NCBI RefSeq assembly: GCF_963678635.1
Contig: NC_087071.1
Span: forward strand, 28,493,325-28,557,324
Source of the DNA: Symsagittifera roscoffensis
Taxonomy: Eukaryota > Xenacoelomorpha > Acoela > Convolutidae
Direction of reading: 5' to 3'
Length of the DNA stretch: 64,000 nucleotides
Part shown: positions 1 through 11,900 of the stretch, piece by piece
Numbering within the stretch: the first letter of the stretch is position 1
How the letters are laid out: each line of letters begins with the position of its first letter
Made by a program: the position numbers and the translations under genes
The notes under the pieces: generated by a model
The model's database searches: none
What the model saw: the letters and a program-made list of their open reading frames with translations, nothing else
What the model was told of the DNA's origin: nothing

Positions 1-1020
1 GCCACGATCCCTTCTTTATTCAAGTACAACAGATCTTTTCTCTTTAAATAAAACTGCTTTAGGATCTTGTAGCTGTTTTCTTCCAAATCACTTTTGTCAG
101 GTGCTCCGTTTTCGATCCATCTCTTTCGGTTAGTCGTCAATTTATCATTTTGCTGAGCCCTTAAGAGGTCCGACAGTCGGTACCTGGCTTTCAGATACGT
201 CTTTATCGCGTTTAGTTGTCCGCTAACTATCTCCGGTGCAGGGGCATCGTCCATCAACTTAACGCACCATACCTTTATCAAAAGTGTTGCCTCTTGCCCT
301 GATGGTTCCAGGTTGGTACGGACGCCCGTAGCATGCGGAAGTAACCTAGTCTGACGTTTCGACACTGCTATTAACTCAAGCTCGTCTGTGGCATCATTAA
401 TTACTGAGCACTCCCTGTCGGAGGTATATCGGTCTCTATCTGGCTCTTGATGCTTTTCTCTATCCATCCCGCACTGCTTCCATTCTACTAGCAAAGAATG
501 AATAGCGATTTACAAGACGTCGGAATTGGATGTAGTTTCTGACCCATTCTCCCAAGGCAGAGACAGCTGAGACTGCGAGTCATCACTTGAGCCGATGGAT
601 TTTGCATCATCGTCTTCTGATTTGCTCATGATGTTTCTCGACTCCCCGGACAAAATCTGTCCCTTGGTCGCTCTGAAGTCGACTCCCCGGACGGTGTTTT
701 GTCCCCGGATGAGCAGTCCGAGCTCGGCTCGTACTCTTCCTTCGTGTATGTGAATTGAACTCTTCTCGTTACGCTGGATCTTAATTCAACGTTGACCTCT
801 TAAGCAGTCTGAGTAGCGATCGATTGTTGATACTCCACATACGAAGTCCTCAGAAGTACATCTTTTGGAATCGAACTCACTAACTGATTCACTATCGATC
901 GGCAATCCAGTTCAACGTCCCGACTCCGAAGTGCTACTGGTCTCTTGTCCGATTTTTCGGTGATTGTCAACCTCTGCTTGGTCTCCATCCATTCATGGTC
1001 ATGCCGTTCAACCTCTCTGT
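1..1020 (-). pseudogene. Ty3/gypsy-like pol fragment at the left edge
   Basis: Read on the minus strand, a frame from an ATG at 629 is open to the window edge except for one TAA at 510-512 (209 codons). It begins with an acidic Ser/Asp-rich stretch. It ends at the edge with a charged segment leading into L-L-Y-L-N-K-E-G-I-V, which resembles what precedes the integrase zinc finger in some gypsy polyproteins. A second open piece (988-800), in another frame, lies upstream in the reading direction. The run is clearly richer in GC and codon-like than the AT-rich DNA that follows. It is probably a decayed element continuing beyond the window; the family assignment is from memory of similar polyproteins. 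Confidence 0.5.
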
Positions 1021-1339
1021 CAAGCTGAGTTCAAATTTAAATAGTTATTTTACCTTTGATTTTTTGTGAGGTTCTGGGGGTTTAAAATTTGATGATTTGG
1101 CAATGTTTTGGACTAAATTATTCGTGCTTTGAAGAGTTTATTCAAAATCTTATAGTTTAACTCGAATTTTTGATGCGTGGCGAGTTATCGAGCACAACAA
1201 TTTCGTTTAAACTGAATTGAGGCTAGCCAATCGGTCGTATCAGTTTCGTACGACTCAAAGTTTTATTCTTTGATACTGTCCAAAATTTATAGGTTTTCAA
1301 TATTTTTTTCCTAAGAACTTATCGATATGATTTAAGGGA

Positions 1340-1390
1340 CAGTCGGAACATTCAAGGCTTTGCCCTTATATTCGAACAGTTTTATTAGAA
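1340..1390 (+). repeat. Solo end of the hairpin-end repeat family
   Basis: GACAGTCGGAACATTCAAGG, then CTTTGCCCTTATATTCGAAC, matches the terminal 45 bp of the family, here without its body. It is inverted relative to the start of the copy at 1725, so 1340-1770 is itself an inverted pair of ends about 340 bp apart. Confidence 0.55.
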
Positions 1391-1724
1391 TGTTGAATTC
1401 CAGTCAGACAGATTTGAGTTTTGTATGGAAAGAGTCGATCTCAGTCTAACTCTCGCAAACTTAGTATTTCACACATGGTCCGTTAGATTGAGGAATTTCA
1501 AATCAAATCTAGGGTACAACTTTATACTAGACAGTAGAATCAATACTATGCTAATCAGCAAGTCAAATTTATCCGGTCGAAAATGGATAGCGTTTTTAAG
1601 TTCAGGCAGTTTATTTATGAGGAAGCACATTTTTAATCTGACCCAAATTATCTTATAGATCAAATAAAATGATCTAGTTCAATTATTGCTAACATTTTGA
1701 TAGTAAATTGTCAAGAAAACAACT

Positions 1725-2233
1725 GCTCATATCAGGACGAAGCCTTGAATGTTCCGATTGCCTTTTAAGATCTATGGAGCAGTAATTACATGAAAAAATT
1801 AATTGTAAGAAAATAAAATGAAAGTTTTTTTAATTCAATTTTTTTTCCTGAAAATCATCCCCCCACACGGTATATTAAGTACAAAGTGATAGATTTTGCT
1901 CCTAGTAACAATTCAATTACCGCAAATAAGCTTCCTTCAACCAATTTGGAATGATTCCTAAGACAGATTAAATCTCCGGTTACGCGTAGTTATTATATAG
2001 CGCATTGTCCCAAACTGACCAAAATGGCAATTTTCACACCCTCATAATTTTACAAAAATATCACCACAGGTGAAATATCTTTTTGAGGTTATGCTCAAAG
2101 TAACAATTCCTTTTGATTGAATTAAAAAATTTTTGTCAGAAATGGCTAATTAAAGAGTCGAAATTTGTCTGAAGAAAAAAAACCACCCGAGCACAAATAG
2201 TCCGTTACTTTCGTTATGAAAGTCGGAACAACA
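1725..2233 (-). repeat. Dispersed ~0.5 kb repeat (hairpin-end family), minus copy
   Basis: Reverse-oriented copy of the repeat at 3490-4027. The match runs from the hairpin end (AACTGCTCATATCAGGACGA) through 'CCCCCCACACGG' and 'TTAAATCTCCGGTTA' to 'CGAGCACAAATAGTCCGTTA' and 'GAAAGTCGGAACAA'. Together the two copies form a large inverted repeat around 1.26 kb of AT-rich DNA with no recognised genes. Confidence 0.75.
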
Positions 2234-3489
2234 CTCTATTTAAACAAAAACATAAATTGCAAGCAAAAAGGTTAAAAAAGGAATTTCCGGTCTGCTTAAA
2301 ATTCGTTACATTGAATTTTTTTTCTCAGAGCAGTATAAATGAACATAAAGTTCATAGAAATTGATTTTGCCGGACTAAATTCAATTGTGTAAAATTTTTA
2401 CTTCAAATTAGAATTTAACTACAATTTCATTTGTGATTTGAAAGGCTGAGTGGCAAATATTATTCTGCTGGTTTAAAGTTTGCTACAGCATTTAATTTAA
2501 TGAAAAGGAAACATCCGTCTAATGAGCTTCTAATGCAAATGTTGTTTGATCAATTTCTTGAATGTACCTTCTTCTAAAAAACTTTCATAATTTTGTCTTG
2601 ACTTTTGTCATTTAGTGAAAAAGTCAAATCTTATTAATTCAGATTAGCAGGTTAAGTTTTTGTCCGACAAAATTTGTAATATAGCTTGGTAACACATAAC
2701 AGATCATTTTCCTCAAATTGGGCTGACATCAGGTGCGACTCAGGACACAACTAATTTTGCGAAGTTGAGATCCAGATTCAACTTAAACCTCCAATTAGTC
2801 TCCAATTATTTCATATAATAAGTTGATCAAAATCAGCTTTTACTGTGCGGACGCTTCTTCTCAAGATTCGGCCCTTTGGTATTATTTTATGGCATCCATT
2901 TTCTACCAACCAACCTTAAAGTTTTGCTGAAATTGCCTGCAACAAGTTACTAGTTTTGAAGGAAGACGCGCGTTAAAAATTTCCCAAAAACAGCAATTTT
3001 GACCTGTTTTTTCAAAAATTTGACTTGCGACCCAATTTTTTTGTCAAATTAGGGTTTTTATAGAGTTCCGGGAGTGCTCGGAAAATCAATTTGCTCGACC
3101 TAAAATTTCGGCGGACTGTTTTTTGTCTGAAAGCGCACGCAATTAGTTATGTTATGCTTACAGGCAGACATGCTAATCGCTACACCATAGCTTCTCCTAT
3201 AAACCGGATCAAAACTGAAACATGTTGATTTGAAGGTATGTGGCTGCCATTCAATTGAATTTGAACCTCGTCGACAAATGAATGTGTTACGAGATAAGCT
3301 GTGTACAATTCAGAAACACAAAACTTTGCGGGTTTATTACTAAACCAGAAAAATCTCTAAATATGAAATAGCAAGTTCATTGACAAAAACAGTGGCAAAT
3401 TCGAAAGCCATCTGGTCGTAATTTATTTTGTGTCCTGACATAATATGTGTATTAAAATCTGCAGCAAATTAAATTGATAAGTTTTTATT
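2234..3489. other. AT-rich spacer between inverted repeat copies
   Basis: No ORF or motif supports a gene. It forms the loop between the two inverted copies of the hairpin-end repeat, and may be their internal DNA if the pair is one fold-back element. Confidence 0.4.
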
Positions 3490-4027
3490 GTTCCGTCTTT
3501 CGATACGAAAGTAACGGAATATTTGTGCTCGGGGTGGGTTTTTTTTTCTTCAGACAAATTTCGACTTTTTAACTAGCCATTTTTGACAGAATTTTTTGAT
3601 ATCATTCGAAAGGTATTGTTGTCCTGAGCTTGAATTTGAAAAGATATTTCACCTGTAATCATTTTTCGTAAAGTAATGAGGGTTTAAAGATTGCCATTTT
3701 GGCCATTTTGACCAATTTGGGACAATTAACGCGCGATATATTTTGCGCTACTAACGCTTAAGCGGAGATTTAATCCGTCTTATAAATCGTTCCAAATTGG
3801 TTGAACGAAGCTTATTTGCCATAATTGATTTGTTACAAGGAACAAATCTATTTTTTTGTATTTTATATGGCGTGTGGGGGGATGATTTTCATGAAAAATT
3901 GCAAATTTTAGAAAAAAAAAATTTCATTTTATTTTATTTCATTGAATTTTTTAATGTTATTACTGCTGCTCCATAAACCTTAAAAGGCAGTCGGAACATT
4001 CAGGGCTTCGCCCTGATACGAGCAGTC
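3490..4027 (+). repeat. Dispersed ~0.5 kb repeat (hairpin-end family), plus copy
   Basis: Starts with TTGTTCCGTCTTTCGATACG and ends with GGCAGTCGGAACATT, then the perfect stem CAGGGC-TTC-GCCCTG and ATACGAGCAGTC. It has no coding capacity. Related copies or ends occur at 1340-1386, 1725-2233, 15880-16150 with an end at 16885-16925, 48656-49168, 53890-54150, 61980-62070 and 63040-63090. This makes it a high-copy non-autonomous family of unknown superfamily. Confidence 0.75.
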
Positions 4028-4709
4028 TTGTCTTTGTTTTGGAATCGCACGTGTTTTTCAACGATTCGACTCTAGATCTTTTACCAGCAAAGCTATCAAA
4101 GATAATGAGACTTTTCCTTGAGTTTGACAAAGTGATTTATTTTGCTCATAGCAAAGTTTTAAATGGACCAAATAGCTTGTCAGATTGTTATTTGGACCAA
4201 ATGGACCACATAGCTTGTTATTTTTTTTCAGAATTGACAATCTACACAACTCTGGCGCAATGTTGGCAACCTTAAGTATTTCAGTACTTTTTACATCTTG
4301 CTAGACAATGGAAGAAGATATTTAGCCAAATCTTTCATCGGTGGCGACAGCTGAAAAGTATCTTGCTACAGAAGAGAGACATCGGAAATGGCACGAGTGA
4401 AAGAAAATCATGCTTTTGATGTATTTATTGATAAACTACGTACTAGAAATGTCAATAGAAAAAGTTATCATTCAAATAACTTTTAGAAAAAACTATCGCT
4501 AATTGTTCCGTCTTCCATGTATGTTTTTCCTTGTGCTGGTTTTATTATTCAGCAATTTTTCGATTTCTTTATTAAGCAATTTTGATCAAAATTTTTAAAC
4601 CAGTTAATAGATATTGTTGCCTGGAGCCCAAATGTAATCATTTTCAACTTTGATTGTGTTTCGTTAAGATATGGGGTTTAAAAATTGTTAACTTGGCCAA
4701 TTTGTGATA
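4028..4709. other. Upstream AT-rich region with diverged repeat
   Basis: No gene is supported here; short overlapping ORFs lack codon-like character. From about 4500 the sequence is a diverged copy of the start of the hairpin-end family (TTGTTCCGTCTTCC...), cut by the CCCGCAC element at 4710. Confidence 0.35.
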
Positions 4710-5273
4710 CCCGCACTGAATTTTTATAGATAATTATCTGTTATTTTGGGTTTATACAGTCTGTCTCTCAATTATTTGAAAACAATTGATTATAACTGAC
4801 TAGAAATAGATTATATTGTTAATGTTTTCGGAATCAAAAAAATCCATTTTTTCATCGATTATAATAAAATTCTTTCAACTTGTTTTCAAACATTTTTTTG
4901 ATGGAAATATGATACTTTTTTATCTATTATAACAGATTAAAACCGGTTTTTTAAATCTTTTTGTGTGCGATTTTCATTTGTTCATAATGATTATGAACTC
5001 AAGTTAATTATTTTGTTTTCTCGATAAAAAACATTTTTATCTATCTTTTTTCATGGACTTTACATAGAAAAAGTAATCGGCTATATTGAAAGTAAAAATA
5101 ATAATAATTGTTTGCAATGAATTTTTTTAGACTTTTTTTGAAAAGAATCGATTAACGGAATGAATATCCATTGCGTTTTTCTAAATTTGTTACGATAATC
5201 GATCATCTACACAACCTTTTAGTCAACAAAAATCTAATATAATCGATTTTTTTCCGTGAAACTTTGGTGCGGG
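4710..5273. mobile_element. CCCGCAC-family MITE-like element, copy A
   Basis: Bounded by CCCGCACTGAA and its inverted partner TTTGGTGCGGG; 564 bp, AT-rich, non-coding, with ATTATAATCGAT-type words inside. Flanked by a direct duplication: TTGATCAAAATTT(T/C)TTAAACCA...GTTG(C/T)CTGGAGCCCAA at 4581-4632 and 5275-5326. The duplication suggests a rearrangement or insertion in a duplicated host repeat. Confidence 0.65.
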
Positions 5274-5868
5274 TTGATCAAAATTTCTTAAACCAAATGA
5301 ATGATATTGTTGTCTGGAGCCCAATATCTTGGTGCGAGCCCTAATGCGAACAAAGAGCCTCAAATCACGAAGCTTATCAGAGCAGAAAAATTATTCCACA
5401 CCATTGATCTTCATTTTCTAATCTTTTTTTGAAAGTTAATGATTTTATATTGTTCAGTAAAAATGGGTAATCACGATACAATAATCGGTATAAGATGAAA
5501 AAGAAAAGTGTTTGTGCAGTCTCGTTGTGCTATGCTATGGCAATAATTCAAAACTGAATACACTGTGTAGCAAAGAATTTTTTCAATAGATTGATTGGTG
5601 ACTAGTTTGAGTGGTTTTTGCGATAGAATGTATTTTTAAAAATGGGTAACAATAAATTTGAAGCTGCTTTAGTAAAAATAAACGAGACTTCTTTTCATTT
5701 CGTTTTAGTGATTATCAAATTCATCAAGACAGTGATTTGATACTTCATACCTGAAACGATTGAGTTATTTTTCGTGTTCGAACTAAGTTTGCTAATGTAA
5801 AGATTTTACTTTGAATGACCAGCAAAAATTTTAACTAGCAACTTGAATAATCTAGCCAGAAAATAGCC
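5274..5868. other. Region immediately upstream of the host gene start codon
   Basis: Likely contains the promoter and 5' leader, but no TATA box or start site can be placed with confidence. The first part repeats the 4581 sequence; the rest is unique AT-rich DNA. Confidence 0.3.
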
Positions 5869-5935
5869 ATGTTGTCAATGGCGCTGAAGTTGACTGTGTT
5901 TATCCTCATTTATGCCAAGTTTACAAACTCACTGG
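5869..5935 (+). CDS. Exon 1: start codon and signal peptide
   Basis: ATG at 5869 opens 22 codons with a hydrophobic core (LTVFILIYA, residues 8-16) ending near T-N-S-L, a typical secretory signal peptide. The exon stops at ACTGG followed by GTAAGC, phase 1. A second in-frame ATG lies three codons downstream. The context before the ATG (AATAGCC) is acceptable for initiation. No upstream in-frame coding is seen. The next exon completes the split codon as GAT (Asp). Confidence 0.75.
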
Positions 5936-8900
5936 GTAAGCTGGTTTCACTTTCAACTTTTTAACAGCATTTCTCATCCTGAATTCTATTGGAGGAAATG
6001 TAGCGCGCAGAAACTTTCTTTTGAGTAGTTTTTTAATGGAAGATTAATTGTCTTATATGTACCGTTTATGTCCTTGAGTATGAAGAAAAACAACTAATCG
6101 AAAAAACAATACAGGAAAAATTTGAAGGCTATCGTGAAACTAAAGTTTTGCTTTTCCGTTTTTGGGATGGCATAGGCTTATATTTTGGAATGTTTTTTTT
6201 CTTTCTGAAAAGTAATTTTACAATTGAGGGTCTATATAAATTTTCGACGTCACACGCAACTATTATTCAGAAATCACGAGGTGAAACTTTAATCTTAAAA
6301 AATTGATACGTATTCACTAGTACCAAAATGGAAAAGTAAAATCGCCTGTACCAATTTAAAAGCTCAGCCTTTTTTGTGACAAAAATGTTGAACTGGTCAA
6401 AGAATTACTTATCCAATTTCCTCAGGTTAGGTCGCCGGTCGGGTCGACCTGTCAGAGTTCACTATTTTGATGCTTAACTGAGTTGAAAAATTATATTTCT
6501 CCATGGGGTGGTTTTTATTGTTTCAAAGGCTTTGAAAAAATGCAACCGTTTTACTGAATTAAAAATAAGGAGTATTAGATGAGAGCAAGTGCAGGTAGAT
6601 TGGACTTGAATATGATGCTCATTTTTGTAGACATTTGACTCAAAACTCAAATATTGACACCAACTTTCCGATGAATTAGGATAAGTGAGTTGGAATCTTT
6701 CCATTAGTTCATCGTTTTATCATTTTTCTAAAAATTGGTGGTCAAAGTGTAAAAAGTCAGCATTCGTGCTAAGTCAGCGTTCGAGAGTTATTGTTTGAAT
6801 AAGGATAGCTTAACTGATTTTATTTATGTAAACTTACCTTATCGGATTACAACTTTTTCACATGGAGCAGCCAGCAGGAAACGGCGTCGCGAGGAGCGGA
6901 AACCCCGTTGAGGATAACGGCATTTTAGCCAAGCAAATGTGCGGAACCTCCGATGATATCGGTGAACATTATATCTATATCGGTTCACCGTGGACGTAAT
7001 TGCAGAAAACAGCTTTAATCCGACATCATATTCCTTCGCGAAAAGACTGATGGCGACACAGATCACGGCGCTAGCGCAGGACGTGTTGGGGAAAATCGTG
7101 AGGAGACGGTGCAAACGATCATTTTGAATCTATACAACTGTTTGGGCGAACATAGTTAGGACGAACTACACAATCGAAAAACCCATTTGAACTTGACAAC
7201 CATCACAGACCCTAGGGTTTTTGATGAGTTTGAGGATATTTTCAAAAAGGAACAAAACGAAACGTACCAACTGTTGTCGCAGAAACAGCGGAAGGGAGAA
7301 AACTTGTAGCGGTTTTACTCAATTTTGAAGGGACTGGCGGCGCGATGTAACTTGGGAACATTGGAGAGGAGGATCCTCAGCGACGTGTTTGTTGTGATCA
7401 TGACCAACAAGGAAGCACAAACGGAATTTGCAATTCGACAAAACGCCAGATGAAGTATACCAAATCGCGTCATCGAACAAAAGAGGAGATAATTACGTAA
7501 GAAAATACAAGGAGCAGAATGGCAACGGCGACGGCGGGGGCGCTAAAAATCGAGTCGGAGCCGATAAGTGCTATCCGTGAAGTATACAGACGCCTATTCC
7601 AAAAGGCAGCCGAGTACCATACTGAGGGAGTATAATGGGTAGCACAGACAGGCGATTTTTTAAAAATGACGAAATCGGATTCACAACTGATCACATCGCA
7701 AAAGCCCGGCAAGAAATGCAACGTGCAACTTTTGCAAGAAGACGAGTCACTACAAAAGAACGTGCCTCAAAAGGATCTAATCGAGTTCGAGTTGGACTTA
7801 TACAGGGCGAGGACGGAATCAGCGAACAATTTGTGGAGCAAGACTCATGGCAAAAACGAGAACTCAGTTGGATGAGTCAACGACCACAAATGACAATCTC
7901 GCGGATGGGACTTGGACAGTTCCAATTAGGCCCCAAAATTTGGCCACCGATGTTGTTTGGTTCAAGTTTTCTAATTGCCGTGGAACGAAAATAACCTATA
8001 AATGAATAAGAAAAGCTAGCAGTAGTGTGGGACGCAAAGTACTTCAGAAATTACATATTTGGAAGGTAACTCACGGTGGAAAGTGATCACAAAGTGCCCG
8101 TATTTTTGTTAAAAGGTTATAATAATAAAAAACAAACAAGTTTTAACTGGTTAACACGAGGAAGAGACAGGATTTTTCCATTCAAATTCGGGGGCAAAAA
8201 TTGAAGTTACCGAATACCTTTCAAGACCACCAATCCAAATCCTACGAATGAATCCTACGGCATTTTAGCCAAGCAAATGTGTGGAACCTCCGATGATATC
8301 GGTGAACATTATATCTATATCGGTTCACCGTGGACGTAATTGCAGAAAACAGCTTTAATCCGACATCATATTCCTTCGCGAAAAGACTGATGGCGACACA
8401 GATCACGGCGCTAGCGCAGGACGTTTTGGGGAAACTCGTGAGGAGACGGTGCAAACGATCATTTTGAATCTATACAACTGTTTGGGCGAACATAGTTAGG
8501 ACGAACTACACAATCGAAAAACCCATTTGAACTTGACAACCATCACAGACCCTAGGGTTTTTGATGAGTTTGAGGATATTTTTAAAAAGGAACAAAACGA
8601 GACGTTCGAAACGTACCAACTGTTGTCGCAGAAACAGCGGAAGGGAGAAAACTTGTAGCGGTTTTACTCAATTTTGAAGGGACTGGCGGCGCGATGTAAC
8701 TTGGGAACATTGGAGAGGAGGATCCTCAGCGACGTGTTTCTTGTGATCATGACCAACAAGGAAGCACAAACGGAATTTGCAATTCGACAAAACGCCAGAT
8801 GAAGTATAACAAATCGCGTCATCGAACAAAAGAGGAGATAATTACGTAAGAAAATACAAGGAGCAGAATGGCAACGGCGACGGCGGGGGCGCTAAAAATC

Positions 8901-11900
8901 GAGTCGGAGCCGATAAGTGCTATCCGTGAAGTATACAGACGCCTATTCCAAAAGGCAGCCGAGTACCATACTGAGGGAGTATAATGGGTAGCACAGACAG
9001 GCGATTTTTCAAAAATGACAAAATCGGATTCACAACTGATCACATCGCAAGTGCCCGGCAAGAAATGCAACGTGCAACTTTTGCAAGAAGACGAGTCACT
9101 ACAAAAGAACGTGCCGCAAAAGGATCTAATCGAGTTCGAGTTGGACTTATACAGGGCGAGGACGGAATCAGCGAACAAGTTGTGGAGCAAGACTCATGGC
9201 AAAAACGAGAACTCAGTTGGATGAGTCAACGACCACAAATGACAATCTCGCGGATGGGACTTGGACAGTTCCAATTAGGCCCCGAAATTTGGCCACCGAT
9301 GTTGTTTGGTTCAAGTTTTCTAATTGCCGTGGAACGAAAATAACCTATAAATGAATAAGAAAAGCTAGCAGTAGTGTGGGACGCAAAGTACTTCAGAAAT
9401 TACATATTTGGAAGGCAACTCACGGTGGAAAGTGATCACAAAGTGCCCGTATTTTTGTTTAAAGGATATAATAATAAAAAACAAACAAGTTTTAACTGGT
9501 TAACACGAGGAAGAGACAGGATTTTTCCATTCAAATTCGGGGGCAAAAATTGGGGTTACCGAATACCTTTCAAGACCACCAATCAAAATCCTACGAATGA
9601 AACTCCGACAGTTCCAGCGAATACGTGGTCGTGTCATTTCAGAAATAGAAGAGGAACGCGAGCTGAAGGTAACAGTGGAGAGACTACCGCTGAAGGTCAA
9701 CGGGAAACTAACCTAAACGTGGATAGGGAGTGGGTCCCCTACGTCAATTTTCACCATCGGGTGGCTAAAATGAACGTTAGGAGCAGCTCCAGTAAACTCT
9801 TACCTTTGGGGCCGAATGTCGACTAATTCCGGGTTTTTGGAAACAGTCAGCTGAAGCTGATGGGGATTATGAGAGTGATGCTCCAGTCAAACGGATGGGC
9901 GACCGAAGGAGATATGCAAATTTTCAACAATTTTTTTAATTAATGCAAATTTTCAGTCTTTTCACGGGTCCTGTTGTCACATTATGGAGTGCAGCCTGCT
10001 CAGGCGACAGCAGAAGGGGTGATGAAAACTTAGGGGCCCTCGGAATACACCGAGAAGACGCTGGAAGTCTGGCAGACCAATTTCAGTATTGATTTTAATA
10101 ATGTGTTCAAAAGGGTAGGGCGGATTCGGAACCAAATTCCGAAGTGTAGGCAAAGTTCTTCTAATCATTTAAAGGCGCTTCTAAGAAAGAAAGGCGTGTT
10201 CCAACTATGCTCAAGAAGAAAAACGATAAGAAAATCCAAAGGTTTGTTTAACAAGGACTTTTAGAAAAGCTTGAGGAATGTACGGATAAATATTTTGTGT
10301 CAGCTATTGTAATCACGGTCAAAAAGGCTTTTTAGGCCTAAAAACGATGTCTATGGATTTTCAAACGTTGAAAGATTCCAACCTAAACGAATCACGTACG
10401 GCCAAGCGTTCATCGATTGTATTTTATTCCTTTCGGAGGGTACCAAAATCGAACACATCATAATATTGAAAAGATACAAAAAAAGTCAAAATAGAAAAAA
10501 ATAGCAAAATAACTGTCGAAATGTGAAATTACAAAATCATAATGCAAATGGCCAGGCCGCAAGATCACGAAATTAGAAATCAATGGGTTGATTCGAAAAA
10601 CAGAATCGCTAAACAATATGTAGCCACTAAAGGTTCTCTCGCAATTAAAGTCATTTATGGGTTCAATCCATAGCTTACATATGTACTTCCTGTCACTGGC
10701 AGAAAATTCAGCGCCCTTACGGGAGCTACTAATAAACTGTTTTGTCTGGTCACCGGAACGCCAACTGACATTCTAGGCTCTAAAAACACATTTAGCCAAC
10801 ATTATTCAACTGAAACATTTCGATTTCCACAAAGACATACGAATTATATGTGATGCAAGCTCAATTGGGTTGGGGCTGTTTTAAAGCCATTAGGCCCCAA
10901 ATGCTGGCAACTGATATCGTTTTCCTCAAAATTTCTGAACGCGGCGGAACGAAAAAACTCTAAAAATGAATTAGTATTGCTAGTGGTTGTGTTGGAGCAG
11001 AGTGCTTCAGAAATTACATAGTTGGAAGAAAATTCAAGGTGGTAAGTGCTCCTACCCTTGTTAAATGGAAAGCGCTCGTAACTTAAAAAAAAGAAAGCGC
11101 TCGTATCCTTGTTAAATGAAAACATAAGAAAAAGTAAATAATATTTAGCTTGTTAACCGCGGATAGAACCGCTCATATTAACCCTTCATTCCATTCGATT
11201 TCTTACTGATTCTTCTTTGGGGACAAAAATTGGGATAGCGTATGACCTTTCAAGACATCCGGTGGGAGAAGCGCAAGGGATTAGTCAATATTATGTTAAA
11301 TGCCGTGGCAAAAGTGACCTCAAAAAATAAGTTGCTTGCTTAGATTATCGACGCATCAAGAATAATGGCCATCAATTGAAACAGAGCAAATAAATTTACA
11401 TGATTCAAATACAGGCTTCAATTGCCACCGAACGAAAGCGTAGAAGCATGCAAAAAATTTTGCGTTCAAAAAATGTAAACTTCTTTCGCGTTGCCCAGAA
11501 TTTTTCACAAGTAGCAGCAGCAGTTTGAAAATAGAAGTGATCAACGAAATTTTAGAGGCCAGTACCACGGAACAGTAGAGGCATAGACCAACACAGTTTT
11601 TGTTTTAATTTCATCAAACTTCATATGGGAGGTTTATCCCGTCTTCATGAGCGTAACTCCGCGTGATTGCAAGGTGGTGATGATATCAGAATGCCTACCG
11701 GAGCTCTCGGCTTGAAACTTGTTGAGGCCAACTACAAAGCAGACCCTCAGCTCGAGGCCATAAAAGATATGCTCGTAGCAAAGAATCCAGTTTTCGCCAA
11801 AAGTCAGGCCGTGTGCGCCTACTTTGGACAGTCCGTCCAAAATTTCCACATAAAAGAGGGATGCTTTGATAAATGAGCAATCAACCATTCCAAATCCTCT

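Noticed and set aside
7635-7994. 119-codon ORF repeated at 8984-9343
   Set aside because: It overlaps the recognised gag/RNase H frames and is repeated only because the DNA is tandemly duplicated; part of its end reads the RNase H piece, so it is not a separate gene.
8819-9190. Minus-strand 123-codon ORF with hydrophobic end
   Set aside because: Antisense shadow of the gag-derived repeat in element 1; the matching copy at 7470-7721 is shorter and no family is recognised.
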